Position numbers and translations under genes: made by a program
Notes under the pieces: generated by a model
The model's input: the letters and a program-made list of their open reading frames with translations, nothing else
What the model was told of the DNA's origin: nothing
Database searches by the model: none
Part shown: positions 48,341 through 58,638 of the stretch, piece after piece
How the letters are laid out: each line of letters begins with the position of its first letter
Position numbering within the stretch: the stretch's first letter is position 1
Origin: CAVUXJ01 sp963814975
GTDB taxonomy: Bacteria > Acidobacteriota > Vicinamibacteria > Vicinamibacterales > CAVVIG01
Length of the DNA: 64,000 nucleotides
Assembly: GCA_963814975.1 (NCBI GenBank)
Contig: CAWFFB010000010.1
Coordinates: 124,001 to 188,000, forward strand
Direction: 5' to 3'

Positions 48341-49588
48341 ATGGCGAGCAATCGGCGAGTCGTTGTCACCGGGATCGGCCTGGTGTCCTCGCTCGGCCTT
48401 GGGACCGAGGCCAACTGGAGGGCGCTCACAGCCGGCACGAGCGGCGTCGGTACGATTACCAAGTTCGACGCCTCGCACTTTGCGACGCGCATCGCGAGCG
48501 AGGTCAAGGCCTTCGATCCGCTACAGTTCATCGACAAGAAAGACGTCAAGAAGATGGACGTCTTCATCCAATATGCGATTGCCGCGGCGCAGTTCGCCAT
48601 GGATGACGCCGGCCTGACGATCGCGGCCGAGGCGCGCGCGCGCGTCGGCGTGTTCATTGCCTCGGGCATCGGCGGCTTCACCACGATCGAGCGCGAGCAC
48701 AAGGCGCTGCTCGAAGGTGGCCCACGCAAGATCTCGCCGTTTTTCATTCCGTCGGCAATCATCAACCTCGCAGCCGGCCAGGTCTCGATCCGGTTCGGCG
48801 CGCAGGGACCGAATTCGGCGACCTGCACGGCCTGCTCGGCATCAGCGCACGCGATCGGTGACGCGTTCGAGGTGATCCGCCGCGGCGACGCCGACGTGAT
48901 GATCGCGGGCGGGTCGGAGGCAGCGATTACGCCGATGGGGATCGGCGGTTTCGGCGCGCTCCGGGCGCTGTCCACGCGGAACGACGAGCCCCAGCGCGCG
49001 AGCCGGCCGTTCGACAAGGATCGCGACGGCTTCATCGTCGGAGAGGGCGCCGGGGTCATCATCCTCGAGGAGCTCGAAGGCGCCAGGCAGCGCGGCGCGC
49101 GGGTCTACGCCGAGCTGGTCGGCTACGGCATGTCGGCTGACGCCTACCACATCACCGCGCCGTCAGAGGACGGCGACGGCGCGTACCGCGTGATGCGCGC
49201 GGCCCTCAAGAGCGCGGGTATCGAACCCTCGTCGGTCGCGTACATCAACGCCCACGGCACCTCGACCGAGCATGGCGACAAGATCGAGACGCTCGCCATC
49301 AAACGGTGCTTCGGCGAGCACGCGACCGAGCTCGCGGTCTCCTCGACGAAGTCGATGACCGGCCATCTGCTTGGCGCCGCCGGCGGACTCGAGGCGGGCA
49401 TCACGACGCTGGCCGTCTATCATCAGATCGTGCCGCCGACGATCAATCTGGACGAGGCGGATCCGGAGTGCGACCTCGACTACGTGGCCAACACGAAGCG
49501 CGCGATGCCGATCGAGTATGCCCTCTCGAACTCGTTCGGCTTCGGCGGCACCAATGCGGCGCTCTTGTTCAAGCGATATGAAGGGTAG
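48341..49588 (+). CDS. fabF: Beta-ketoacyl-ACP synthase II FabF
   Basis: Elongating condensing enzyme. 415 residues, intact: VVVTGIGLVSSLGLGTEANW, catalytic Cys165 in TACSASAHAIGDA, the two His in INAHGTSTEHGD (about residue 304) and SMTGHLLGAAG (about 340), and SFGFGGTNAALLF at the end. Follows acpP as in most fab clusters. Confidence 0.97.
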   Translation: MASNRRVVVTGIGLVSSLGLGTEANWRALTAGTSGVGTITKFDASHFATRIASEVKAFDPLQFIDKKDVKKMDVFIQYAIAAAQFAMDDAGLTIAAEARARVGVFIASGIGGFTTIEREHKALLEGGPRKISPFFIPSAIINLAAGQVSIRFGAQGPNSATCTACSASAHAIGDAFEVIRRGDADVMIAGGSEAAITPMGIGGFGALRALSTRNDEPQRASRPFDKDRDGFIVGEGAGVIILEELEGARQRGARVYAELVGYGMSADAYHITAPSEDGDGAYRVMRAALKSAGIEPSSVAYINAHGTSTEHGDKIETLAIKRCFGEHATELAVSSTKSMTGHLLGAAGGLEAGITTLAVYHQIVPPTINLDEADPECDLDYVANTKRAMPIEYALSNSFGFGGTNAALLFKRYEG

Positions 49589-49600
49589 CGCCCGCCATTT

Positions 49601-49676
49601 CAGATTGCCGGTTTCAGATTGCAGATCTATTGGAGATTCAGTCTGACAGTCAATCTGCAATTCAATCCGCAATCTG
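49601..49676. repeat. Fold-back word-repeat spacer (fabF to etfB)
   Basis: CAGATTGC at 49601-49608 and 49615-49622 is the exact inverted complement of GCAATCTG at 49669-49676. AATCTGCAATTC and TCTGAATTCTGCAATTC extend the word to the etfB start. Related in sequence to the TCTGAAA repeat at 2778. Confidence 0.7.
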
Positions 49677-49702
49677 CTGTCTGAATTCTGCAATTCAAGC
49701 CT

Positions 49703-50464
49703 ATGAAGATCGCCGTTTGCATCAAGCAGGTGCCCACCCGCGACTGGCAGCCGCGGCTCAACGAATCCCGGACATGGATTCGCGAGCAGGACGCCACCTA
49801 TGAGATGAACGAGCCCGACGCCTACGCGCTCGAGGAGAGCCTGCGCCTCAAGGAGAAGCACGGCGGCGAGGTCGTGGTCTGCTCGGCGGGGCCCGCGCGT
49901 GTCTCGCAGGTGATCCGCGAGGCGCTGGCGCGCGGGGCCGACCGCGCGATCCATATCGAGGACGAGGGGCTTGGCGCCGCCGATGCCTTCGTGATCGCGG
50001 AGGCGCTGGCGGGTTCGATGAAGGACGAGGCGTTCGACCTCGTGCTCACCGGTCTTCAGTCCGACGACCAGGGGTTCGCGCAGACCGGCGTCGTCCTGGC
50101 GGAGCGGCTCGGCCTGCCGCATGCGACCATCATCATGGAGGTGGAGGCCGAGGCTGGCGGCCTGCGGGTCAAGCGCGAGCTCGAGGGCGGCTGGTTCCAA
50201 TGGGTCACGATGCCGATGCCCGCCGTGCTGACGATTCAAAGCGGGATCAATCAGCTGCGATATGCGACGCTCAAAGGCATCATGGGCGCGAAAAAGAAAG
50301 AGATCAGGAAGGCGGCCGCCCCTGCCGGGTCCGCGGCGCGCCAGAAGATCGTCAGCCTGTACGTGCCGGAGAAGACGAAGAAGACGCAGCTCATCTCTGG
50401 CTCGCCGGCAGAAACCGCCCGGGAGCTGGTGCGCAGATTGCGGGACGACGCGAGGGTGATCTAA
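49703..50464 (+). CDS. etfB: Electron transfer flavoprotein subunit beta
   Basis: AMP-binding half of ETF. KIAVCIKQVPTRD opening, MNEPDAYALEESLRLKEKHGGEV, and GLQSDDQGFAQTGVVLAERLGLPHAT. 253 residues. Followed by etfA and a membrane Fe-S oxidoreductase, so this ETF probably takes electrons from acyl-CoA dehydrogenases to the quinone pool. Confidence 0.94.
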   Translation: MKIAVCIKQVPTRDWQPRLNESRTWIREQDATYEMNEPDAYALEESLRLKEKHGGEVVVCSAGPARVSQVIREALARGADRAIHIEDEGLGAADAFVIAEALAGSMKDEAFDLVLTGLQSDDQGFAQTGVVLAERLGLPHATIIMEVEAEAGGLRVKRELEGGWFQWVTMPMPAVLTIQSGINQLRYATLKGIMGAKKKEIRKAAAPAGSAARQKIVSLYVPEKTKKTQLISGSPAETARELVRRLRDDARVI

Positions 50465-50484
50465 CGCGACGAGAGCTCGAAACC

Positions 50485-50506
50485 CGACACGTCGTCCTTC
50501 GTGTCG
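50485..50506. repeat. Short palindromic word repeat (etfB to etfA)
   Basis: CGACACG (50485-50491) pairs with CGTGTCG (50500-50506); flanking CGAAACCCGACACG and CTTCGTGTCGTTCGTGATTTCG repeat the TTCGTG word in both orientations. Confidence 0.45.
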
Positions 50507-50546
50507 TTCGTGATTTCGGCAATGAGTATGGTGAGTTGGTGATGTC

Positions 50547-51524
50547 GTGGCTGAAATGATTCTGGTGATCGCGGAACAACGCGGCGGGACGTTGAATCGC
50601 GCGACGTGGGAAACCATTGCCGCGGCGCAGCAGCTGGCCTCCGGTCAACCGATCACGATCGCACTGGTCGGCGGCAGCCTCGCATCGGCGGCTTCCGAAC
50701 TCGAGGCCGCTGCGGTCACCGAAATCGTCACGATCGAGAATCCGGCGCTCGAGCCGTACACCCCGGACGGTTATACCGCGGCCTTGCAGGCCGCGATCGA
50801 TCAGCTGTCGCCGTCGCTGGTCCTTCTCCCGCACACCTATCAGACGCGCGATTTCGCCCCGAAGCTCGCCGCGCGCATGGATCGATCGATCATCACCGAT
50901 GCGATCGCGTTCAAGACCTCGGAAGGACAGGTGGCGTTCGTCCGGCCGATGTTCCAGGGCAAGCTGACGGCGGACGTGGTGCCGCAGGGCCCGACCCCGC
51001 ACTTCATCACCGTGCAGATCGGCGCGTTCCGGGCTGATCAGGCCGCGCGCGGCGGCGCGCCAGCCCCAAGGCGCGCCTTGCCGACGACCGTCGACGCGGC
51101 AGCCATTCGCCAGAAGCCCGAAGCGCCGTTCCAGCAGGCCAAGCAGGCCGTCGATCTGTCGAAGGCGGAACGAATCGTCAGCGTCGGCCGCGGCATCAAG
51201 GAGCAGGCAAACATCGCGGTCGCCCGGACGCTGGCCGAGGCGCTGGGCGCCGAGTTGGCCGCCTCGCGTCCGATCTGCGACTCCGGATGGCTGCCGATGG
51301 AGCGGCAGGTGGGCAGCTCCGGGCAGACGGTTGCGCCGAAGCTGTACCTGGCCCTCGGAATTTCCGGTGCCATTCAGCACCTCGTCGGGATGAAGGGCGC
51401 GCACACGATCGTGGCGATCAACAAGGATCCCGATGCGCCGATCTTCGAGGTCGCGGACTACGGCATCGTCGGCGACCTGTTCGAAATCGTCCCGGCGCTC
51501 GTGCAGGCGTTGAAAGAGTCGTGA
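50547..51524 (+). CDS. etfA: Electron transfer flavoprotein subunit alpha
   Basis: FAD-binding half of ETF. ILVIAEQRGGTLN opening; the C-terminal FAD domain is clear: VGSSGQTVAPKLYLALGISGAIQHLVGM, TIVAINKDPDAPIFEVADYGIVGD. 325 residues, GTG start. Partner of etfB. Confidence 0.94.
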   Translation: MAEMILVIAEQRGGTLNRATWETIAAAQQLASGQPITIALVGGSLASAASELEAAAVTEIVTIENPALEPYTPDGYTAALQAAIDQLSPSLVLLPHTYQTRDFAPKLAARMDRSIITDAIAFKTSEGQVAFVRPMFQGKLTADVVPQGPTPHFITVQIGAFRADQAARGGAPAPRRALPTTVDAAAIRQKPEAPFQQAKQAVDLSKAERIVSVGRGIKEQANIAVARTLAEALGAELAASRPICDSGWLPMERQVGSSGQTVAPKLYLALGISGAIQHLVGMKGAHTIVAINKDPDAPIFEVADYGIVGDLFEIVPALVQALKES

Positions 51525-51564
51525 ACACAGTTCACTGCCGCTGAGGCCACAGAAGAGATCAGTC

Positions 51565-51620
51565 GCCACGAAAGCAGGAGAGCACGTAAAGGACCATTGT
51601 TGGGTTCGTGTTTTCGTGGC
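51565..51620. repeat. Fold-back word-repeat spacer (etfA to membrane Fe-S protein)
   Basis: GCCACGAAA (51565-51573) pairs exactly with TTTCGTGGC (51612-51620). Outer parts CACTGCCGCTGAGG and CCTCCGTGCCAGTG pair more loosely, so nearly the whole spacer folds. Confidence 0.7.
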
Positions 51621-51660
51621 AGTCATACTCGGGTCCTCCGTGCCAGTGCGTGTCGGCCAA

Positions 51661-53486
51661 TGGAAACGCTGATTCTCTGGGCTCTGGTACTGGTTTTCAC
51701 AGGCGCGTTCGTGGCGCAGGTCTCCACCCGCGTTCGCCTGATTGCGGCCGCCCCCAACACGTTCGCGATCGATCGGCTCGGTTTCCGGGCGGGTCGCTTC
51801 CTCATCGACGTCGTCCTGCAACGCAAGACCATCGCTGAACGGCCCCTCGCCGGTCTGGCGCATGCGCTCGTGTTCTGGGGGTTCGTGGCGTTCGGCGGCT
51901 ACACGGTGGTCGAGTTCCTCAGGGGCCTCGGCATCGTCGATCTCACCGATACCCGGTGGTTTCAGGCGTACCGGCAGGTGCTGACGCCGTTTGCCGTCGG
52001 CGTGCTGGCCGGGATCGTTTACCTCCTGCTCCGTCGAGCGGTCATCCGGCCGCCCGGGCTCGGCGGCAAGGTCTCGCTGGAATCGATCGCGATCGGGCTG
52101 CTCATCGCGACGTTGATGGTGACGTTCCTGCTTGGGTGGCGCCTGAATGAATCGTCGACGGCGGGCCGGGCCAACTGGTGGGTCCACATGAGCGTCATCC
52201 TGGTGTTTCTCGCGCTCATCCCGGCTTCGAAACACTTTCACCTCGTGCTGTCGCCCATCACTGTGTTCTTGAGGTCGCCCGAGCTCGGGAGCGTGCCGAA
52301 TCTCGATTTCGAGAAGGAGCAGGTGGGGCTGGAAGTCGTCAAAGACCTCGGCAGCAAGACGGTGCTCGACGCGTTCACCTGCGTGGAGTGCGGACGCTGC
52401 CAGGTGAACTGTCCGGCGTGGGGCGCGGGCAAGGAGCTGAACCCGAAGACGCTGATTCTGCAGACCCAGCACGCCCTGCTGACGGGCGAGCGCGACACGA
52501 AACTGGGCGAGATCTATTCGGAGAAGGTTCTGTGGCAATGCACGTCGTGCGGAGCCTGCGAGAACCAGTGCCCCGTCGGCATCGAGCACCTGCCGCTCAT
52601 CATCGGGGCGCGCCGCGGTCTGGTGTCGAACGGCGACGCGCCCGAGTATCTCGGTGGGGTGTACAACCACCTGGAGCGGCGTGGAAATATCTGGGGACTG
52701 AGCTACGATCAGCGGGAAAAGTTCGTCGCCTCCGCGGCGCTCGCCACCTTCGATCCGACGAAGCACGACGTCCTCGTCTGGCTCGGATGCGCCGGCGCCT
52801 TCGAGGCCGATTTCCAAAAGTCGCTGCGCTCGCTGTTCGAGGTTCTCAGCGCGCGCCGCGTGCGCTACGGCGTGCTCGCCAAAGAGCGCTGCACGGGCGA
52901 TCCGGCAAAGCGGACCGGCAACGAGTACATCTTCCAGGAGCTGGCCCGGGCGAATATCGCCGACCTCAAGAGCGCCGGTCCGAAGAAGATTCTCACTTCT
53001 TGTCCCCACTGCGTCAAAACCATCGGCGACGACTACCGCCGGCTGGGGTATGAAGTCGACATCGTGCATTCGGCGGTGTTCGTCGAGGAGATCACTCGGG
53101 ACCTTCGCGGCACTGGGGCGGGGCGAGAGTCGGTGACGTTTCACGATCCGTGCTATCTCGGACGTTATGGCGGCCACGTCGACGAGCCCCGCGAGCTGCT
53201 GACGCGATTTGGAGCCGAGATCAGCGAACCGGTGCGCAATCGCGAGAACCCGTACTGCTGTGGCGCCGGCGGCGGCCTGCTGTTTGCGGACAAGGAGGAA
53301 GAGCCGGGCAGCCGCATCAGCGACGTCCGGTTCCAGCAGCTTCGCGAGACTGGGGCTGGGACGGTCGTGACCGCGTGCCCGTTCTGTTCGATCATGCTCA
53401 AGGGAGCACAGACCAGCGCTCCCGGCGCCGAACTCCGATTCGTCGATCTCATGACGTACGTGAACGGCCAGCTGACCAAATCGTGA
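51661..53486 (+). CDS. Membrane ETF:menaquinone oxidoreductase-type Fe-S protein (EMO-like)
   Basis: 608 residues. N-terminal cytochrome-b-like membrane domain (about five helices, several His), two 4Fe-4S motifs (CVECGRCQVNCPA and CTSCGACENQCPVG), then two CCG domains of the heterodisulfide-reductase type (SCPHCVKTIGDDY, FHDPCYLGRYGGH, PYCCGAGGG, ACPFCSIML). This is the architecture of the EtfBA-linked menaquinone reductases (EMO). Gene order etfB-etfA-EMO supports electron flow from acyl-CoA oxidation to menaquinone. ATG at 51661 is chosen because it begins the first membrane helix. Confidence 0.88.
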
Positions 53487-54169
53487 CGAGCGAAGTGGCG
53501 GGCTGGCGGGCTTCCAAGCTCAAACGGCTCGAGGCGGCCGCCATCTCGATCGTCGGATATCGGCTGGTCGCGGCGCTGACCGCCACGTTTCGCTGGCACA
53601 CGGACGGCCTCGAGCACCTCGAAGCGATCGCGCGAGCCGGTCGGGCGCCGATTTTTGCCTTCTGGCATGGCCGCATCCTCCCGGCCACCTATTTCTTCCG
53701 GCACCGCGCGATCGTGGTCATCACGAGCGAGAACTTCGACGGCGAATGGATTGCGGGCATTATCGAGCGCTTCGGATACGGGACCGCAAGAGGATCCACT
53801 TCGCGCGGCGCCCGCAGAGCTCTCCTCCAGTTGACGCGGGAGATGGCGGCCGGCCGTCCGGCGGCATTCACCGTCGACGGCCCCCGCGGCCCTGCGCGGA
53901 TCGCTCAGGCTGGTGCCGTGTGGCTGGCAAAGGCCACCGGCAACCCCGTGCTGCCGTTTCACATCGAGTCAGATCGCCACTGGAGCCTCCGGAGCTGGGA
54001 TCGAACCCAGATTCCCAAGCCGTATGCCCGCGTGGCGCTCGCCATGGGGGAACCGCTCGAGGTGCCGCGTGATGCGGATGCGGAAAGGATCGAAGTCGCG
54101 CGGGTAGTGCTGGAAGCTCGGCTCCGGGCGCTGGAAGGGCGCGCGCGCGGTCTTCTGGACGCTCTATAA
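53483..54169 (+). CDS. DUF374 lysophospholipid acyltransferase-family protein
   Basis: 228 residues. IFAFWHGRILPATYF with the HxxxxD-like histidine region, SENFDGEWIAGIIERFGYGTARGS, and TVDGPRGPARIAQAGAVWLAKATGNPVLPFHI, the DUF374 signature. Related to LPLAT acyltransferases acting on lipid A or phospholipid, but the substrate is unproven. GTG start overlaps the preceding stop; the next gene starts inside its own stop. Confidence 0.85.
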   Translation: MTSEVAGWRASKLKRLEAAAISIVGYRLVAALTATFRWHTDGLEHLEAIARAGRAPIFAFWHGRILPATYFFRHRAIVVITSENFDGEWIAGIIERFGYGTARGSTSRGARRALLQLTREMAAGRPAAFTVDGPRGPARIAQAGAVWLAKATGNPVLPFHIESDRHWSLRSWDRTQIPKPYARVALAMGEPLEVPRDADAERIEVARVVLEARLRALEGRARGLLDAL

Positions 54170-55207
54170 TGGCGCTCATCCTGATCTCGTCCGAACGATT
54201 CGCCGAGCATCAGACGCCGCCCGGGCACCCGGAGTGCCCCGAGCGCGCCGATGTAATGGACGTGATTGCGAGCGAATGGCGGCGACAGGGCGGCGAGGTC
54301 GTGGCCCCGTCCCTCGCGACCGACGAACAGCTCGCGCGAGTGCACGAGGGTGCCTATCTGGAGCGCATTGCCGGAACCGCCGGCCGCGCAACGCGTGCTC
54401 GATCCGGACACGTATACCTCGTCTGAAACCTACGAAATCGCGAGGCTCGCGGCGGGAGCGGCAGTCGATGCGGTTCAGCGGGTCATGGGGGGACTTGTCG
54501 GCAGGCGATGGCGCTGGTCCGTCCGCCCGGCCACCATGCCGAGCGGGCCCGTGCCATGGGCTTCTGCATCTACAACAACATCGCCGTTGCGGCCGCCCAT
54601 GCCGCGCACCCTGGGCGCGGATCGTGTGGCCATCATCGACTACGACGTGCATCATGGGAACGGCACGCAGCACATGTTCGAGAGCCGTGGGGATGTGCTG
54701 TACATCTCAACCCATCAATTCCCGTACTACCCGGGCACTGGCGCCGTTGACGAAATCGGCCGCGGCCCCGGCGAAGGGTTCACCATCAACGTGCCCGTCG
54801 CGGTCGGAGCTGCCGACGCGGATTACCAGCTCGTGTTCTCGGACGTCGTCGCGCCGGCCTTGCGCCAGTTCAAGCCCGATCTCCTGCTCGTGTCGGCGGG
54901 GTTCGACGCGCACGAACGCGATCCGCTCGGCGGCATGCGACTGACCGCTGGTGGGTTCGCGGCGATGACCATGGAGCTCCGGCGGGTGGCGGAGGAGTGC
55001 TGCGAGGGAAGGATAGCGATGGTGATGGAGGGCGGCTACGATTTCCTGGCATTGACCGAATCGTTGCGCGCCGTCGTGTCGGTGCTGTCGCTCGACCGCG
55101 CGGCGGCGCCCGTTTGGCCGGCTTCCGATTTGGCGTCGGCGTCGCGAGGCCGTACGGCGGTCGCCGCGGTGCGGGCGGCGCTCGGAACCCGCTGGAAGCT
55201 GGGCTGA
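54169..55207 (+). CDS. Histone-deacetylase-family (acetoin utilisation-like) hydrolase (three frame changes)
   Basis: Zn-dependent amidohydrolase of the HDAC/AcuC/acetylpolyamine group. TPPGHPECPERADV opening, ALVRPPGHHAERARAMGFCIYNN (catalytic His pair), IIDYDVHHGNGTQHMF (metal Asp/His), SAGFDAHERDPLGG (metal Asp) and MEGGYDF. About 345 residues. Frame changes near 54383, 54505 and 54605. In vivo substrate unknown; acetylpolyamines or acetyl-lysine proteins are possibilities. Confidence 0.88.
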
Positions 55208-55358
55208 CCAGCCTCGCCCACAAGCGGTAGCGGTGAACCTGCCCCAAGCCGCCGGGCCGGCCGGCCAAGGCTGTCGATCACCCGACGGGCGGTTCGCGGA
55301 CAGACCTCCGGCTGCCCCACAACGTCGTGCATTTGTGTCCAGGTACAATTGGAGAGGG

Positions 55359-57927
55359 ATGAGCGAATACAAGCCGCAGCAGCTCGACAGGAAGTGGCAG
55401 CAGGAGTGGACGTCAGCCCGCGCCTTCGAGGTCGAGGCCGATCCCACGCGCCCGAAGTTCTACTGCCTGGAGATGTTCGCCTATCCCTCCGGCGCATGCG
55501 CACGTCGGCCACGTTCGGAACTACATCATCGGCGACGTGATGGCCCGCACCAAGCGGATGCGCGGCTTCAACGTGCTGCACCCGTTCGGCTGGGACGCGT
55601 TTGGCCTGCCGGCCGAGAACGCCGCCATCAAGTCAGGCACGCATCCCGAGCAGTCGACCCTGGAGAACATCGCCCACATGAAGGGGCAGCTCCAGCGGCT
55701 CGGCATCAGTTACGCGTGGGACCGCGAGATCGCGACGTGTCTGCCCGAGTACTACAAGTTCAACCAGTGGATCTTCCTGAAGATGTTCGAGCGCGGGCTC
55801 GCGTACCGCAAGCGCTCGACCGTCAACTGGTGCCCGAGCTGCCAGACCGTGCTCGCCAACGAGCAGGTCGTGGATGGCGCCTGCTGGCGGTGCGGCACGA
55901 CGATCGTGACGCGCGACCTGGAGCAGTGGTTCTTTCGCATTACGGCCTATGCCGAGGAGCTGCTGAAGGGCCTCGACACCCTCACGGAATGGCCGGAAAA
56001 AGTCGTCGTGATGCAGCGCAACTGGATCGGGCGTTCGGAGGGGGCCCGCCTCAAGTTTCCGATCGCGCGCTCGGACCGCGGCGGCGCAAGCGTCGGCTCG
56101 GCCGGGGAGGCCGTCGAGATCTTCACGACTCGTATCGACACGATCTACGGCGCGACGTTCGTGCTGCTGGCGCCGGAGCATCCGCTGGTCGACCGTTTCG
56201 CGGCCGAAAGTCCGGATCCAGCGAGATTTCGCGCTCGCGTCGCCGAGTTTCGTGCGCTCGATCGGGAAGCGCGGCTGACGGGGGCCATCGAAAAGGAAGG
56301 CTTCGATACCGGCCGAACCGCGCTCAACCCGTTCACGAAGCAGCAGGTGCCTATCTGGGTGGCCAATTTCGTGCTGGCCGAGTATGGCACCGGCGCGATC
56401 ATGGCCGTGCCCGCCCACGATCAGCGCGACTTCGAGTTCGCGCGCAAGTACAACCTTCCGATCACGATCGTGGTCGTGCCAGCGGGTTCCTCCTCGCCGC
56501 CGCTGGACTCGGCCGGCCACTTGACGGAGGCCACGACCAACTACGGCCGCCTCGTCGCGTCCGGCGATTACACTGGCCAGGAAGCACCCGCCGTCATCAC
56601 GAAGATGATTGCCGACGCCGAGCAACAAGGCATCGGGACCGGCGAAGTCCAGTGGCGACTGAAGGACTGGGGCATTTCCCGGCAGCGGTACTGGGGTACC
56701 CCGATTCCGGTCGTCCACTGCGAGAAGGACGGCGTCGTCGCGGTCCCGTACGAACAGCTGCCGATCGAGCTCCCGAAGATGGCGAGCTTCACGGGCCGCG
56801 GCGATTCGCCACTTGCACAGGTGCCGGAGTTCGTGAACACGACGTGTCCGGCGTGCGGTGGTCCCGCGCGGCGCGAGACCGACACGATGGACACGTTCGT
56901 CGACTCATCGTGGTATTTCCTTCGCTTTTGCGATCCGCGGAACCCGGAGCTGCCGTTCAGCCGCGACAGCGCCGCGTACTGGATGCCCGTCGATTTCTAC
57001 AGCGGCGGAGTGGAGCATGCCATTCTGCACCTGCTGTACTCGCGCTTCTTCACGCGCGTGCTGCGCGATGTCGGGCTGGTCTCGTTCGACGAGCCATTCA
57101 GACGGCTTCTGACGCAAGGCATGGTCCTCAAGAATGGCGCGGTGATGTCGAAATCCAAAGGCAATGTCGTCGATCCGGACGACATGCTGGCGAAATACGG
57201 CGCCGACGCGCTGCGGCTGTACGTCATGTTCGTCGCGCCGCCAGAGAAGGAAGTCGAGTGGAGCGACGCCGGCCTCGAGGGAAGCTTCCGGTTCCTGATG
57301 CGAGTCTGGCGGCTCGTGACCTACTGGGCCGAGACCATCGGCGGCGAAGGGATACCGACGTGCGGCCCCGACACCCTCGAGAGCGAGCGGGCGCTCCGGC
57401 GCAAGACCCACGAGACGATCCGGCGCGTCACCATCGACATCGAAGAGCGGGTGCACCTGAATACCGCGGTCTCATCCCTCATGGAGCTGGTCAACGATCT
57501 CTACACTTTCAGCGAGACCACGTCACACGGAACGCCCAGCCGCGGCGAGCCGTTGGTGGTCGGCGTCGAGCGCGTCGAGACGATCGCCGTGCTGCGCGAG
57601 GCGATCGACGCGCTCATCGTCATGCTGTCGCCGTTCGCCCCCCATACGGCCGAAGAGCTGTGGTGCCTGCTCGGGCATCCCGAAGGCCTCGCGAAGGCGG
57701 TCTGGCCTTCGTTCGACTCCCAGGTGGCGAAGGCCGATGAAGTCGTCGTGCCTGTCCAGATCAACGGCAAGGTACGGGCCCGCTTGACGGTGCCCGCGGG
57801 GCTTGTGGATGATGAGCTGCGCGATCGGGCCCTGGCGCACAGCGTCGTGCAGACGTACACGATCGGCAAGACGATTCGGAAAGTCGTGATCGCAAAAGGT
57901 CCCTTGGTGAGCGTGGTGATTTCGTGA
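55359..57927 (+). CDS. leuS: Leucyl-tRNA synthetase (one frame change)
   Basis: Class I synthetase. HVGH (HIGH motif) near residue 48 directly after an extra G at about 55497, CP1 editing domain (residues about 220-420), zinc-like CPSCQTVLANEQV and CPACGGPARRETD, VMSKSKGN (KMSKS motif) at about 595, and C-terminal VPVQINGKVRARL. About 855 residues. GGAGAGGG ribosome-binding site. Its stop overlaps the lptE start. The 151-base gap upstream holds no gene. Confidence 0.95.
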
Positions 57928-58484
57928 GCGACGTCAGATTCCAGTCCGCCCGTGCCGGAGGCATGTTGGTACTGGTGCTGTGCGCCGCACTCGAGGCCGC
58001 CGGGTGCGGTTACACTCTCGCAGGCCGCGGCTCCTTTCTGCCGGCGTACATCACCACCATCGGCATTCCGACGTTCGTGAACCGGACCCCGGTGTTCAAC
58101 CTGGAAACGCAGCTGACTCAGAAGGTCCAATCCGAGTTCATCAGCCGCGGCAAGTACCAGATTCTGTCGGAGTCAAGCGGCGTCGATGCGCTGCTGAACG
58201 GCGAAGTCACCTCGGTGTCGATCGTTCCCGCCAGCTTCGATCCGCAGCAGATCGCATCCCGCTACATCATCACGATGAGCGCGAGCGTTTCGCTGCGCGA
58301 ACTGCGCGGCAACAAGGTCCTCTGGGAGAACCCTGGAATGGTCTTCCGGCAGGAGTACGAGGCCCAGAGCGGCGTGAATGCGCTCGATCCCGCGGCGTTC
58401 TTCGGTCAGGATCTCAACGCGCTCGAGCGGATGAGCACCGATTTTGCGCAGACCATCGTCAGCGCGATCCTCGAGGCCTTTTGA
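57924..58484 (+). CDS. lptE: LPS-assembly lipoprotein LptE
   Basis: Outer-membrane lipoprotein plugging the LptD barrel. Signal sequence with lipobox LEAAGC (Cys28), CGYTLAGRGSFLP, IGIPTFVNRTPVFNLETQLTQKVQSEF, and LNGEVTSVSI of the LptE/RlpB fold. 186 residues. GTG start overlaps leuS, an arrangement (leuS-lptE-holA) shared with proteobacteria. Confidence 0.92.
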   Translation: MSDVRFQSARAGGMLVLVLCAALEAAGCGYTLAGRGSFLPAYITTIGIPTFVNRTPVFNLETQLTQKVQSEFISRGKYQILSESSGVDALLNGEVTSVSIVPASFDPQQIASRYIITMSASVSLRELRGNKVLWENPGMVFRQEYEAQSGVNALDPAAFFGQDLNALERMSTDFAQTIVSAILEAF

Positions 58485-58551
58485 CAAGCGGTCGGGGAAT
58501 CACAACCAACCCCGACGTCACCAAGAGCCCGAAGTTCTCTGCCGTGGACCG

Positions 58552-58635
58552 ATCAACCACGAAGCCACGAAGATCTCGAGGATGTTGAAGCGTCTCATAC
58601 CATGATCCCCAACGACATTGTTCTTCGTGGTTGAT
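58552..58635. repeat. Fold-back word-repeat spacer (lptE to holA)
   Basis: ATCAACCACGAAG (58552-58564) is the perfect 13-base inverted complement of CTTCGTGGTTGAT (58623-58635), which ends three bases before the holA ATG. CCACGAAG is repeated in tandem in the left arm. Confidence 0.8.
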
Positions 58636-58638
58636 TGA

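Noticed and set aside
54165..54170. TATAAT before the HDAC-like gene as its promoter
   Set aside because: The ATG of the gene lies within the hexamer, so it cannot serve that gene; probably chance overlap with the stop of the acyltransferase gene.
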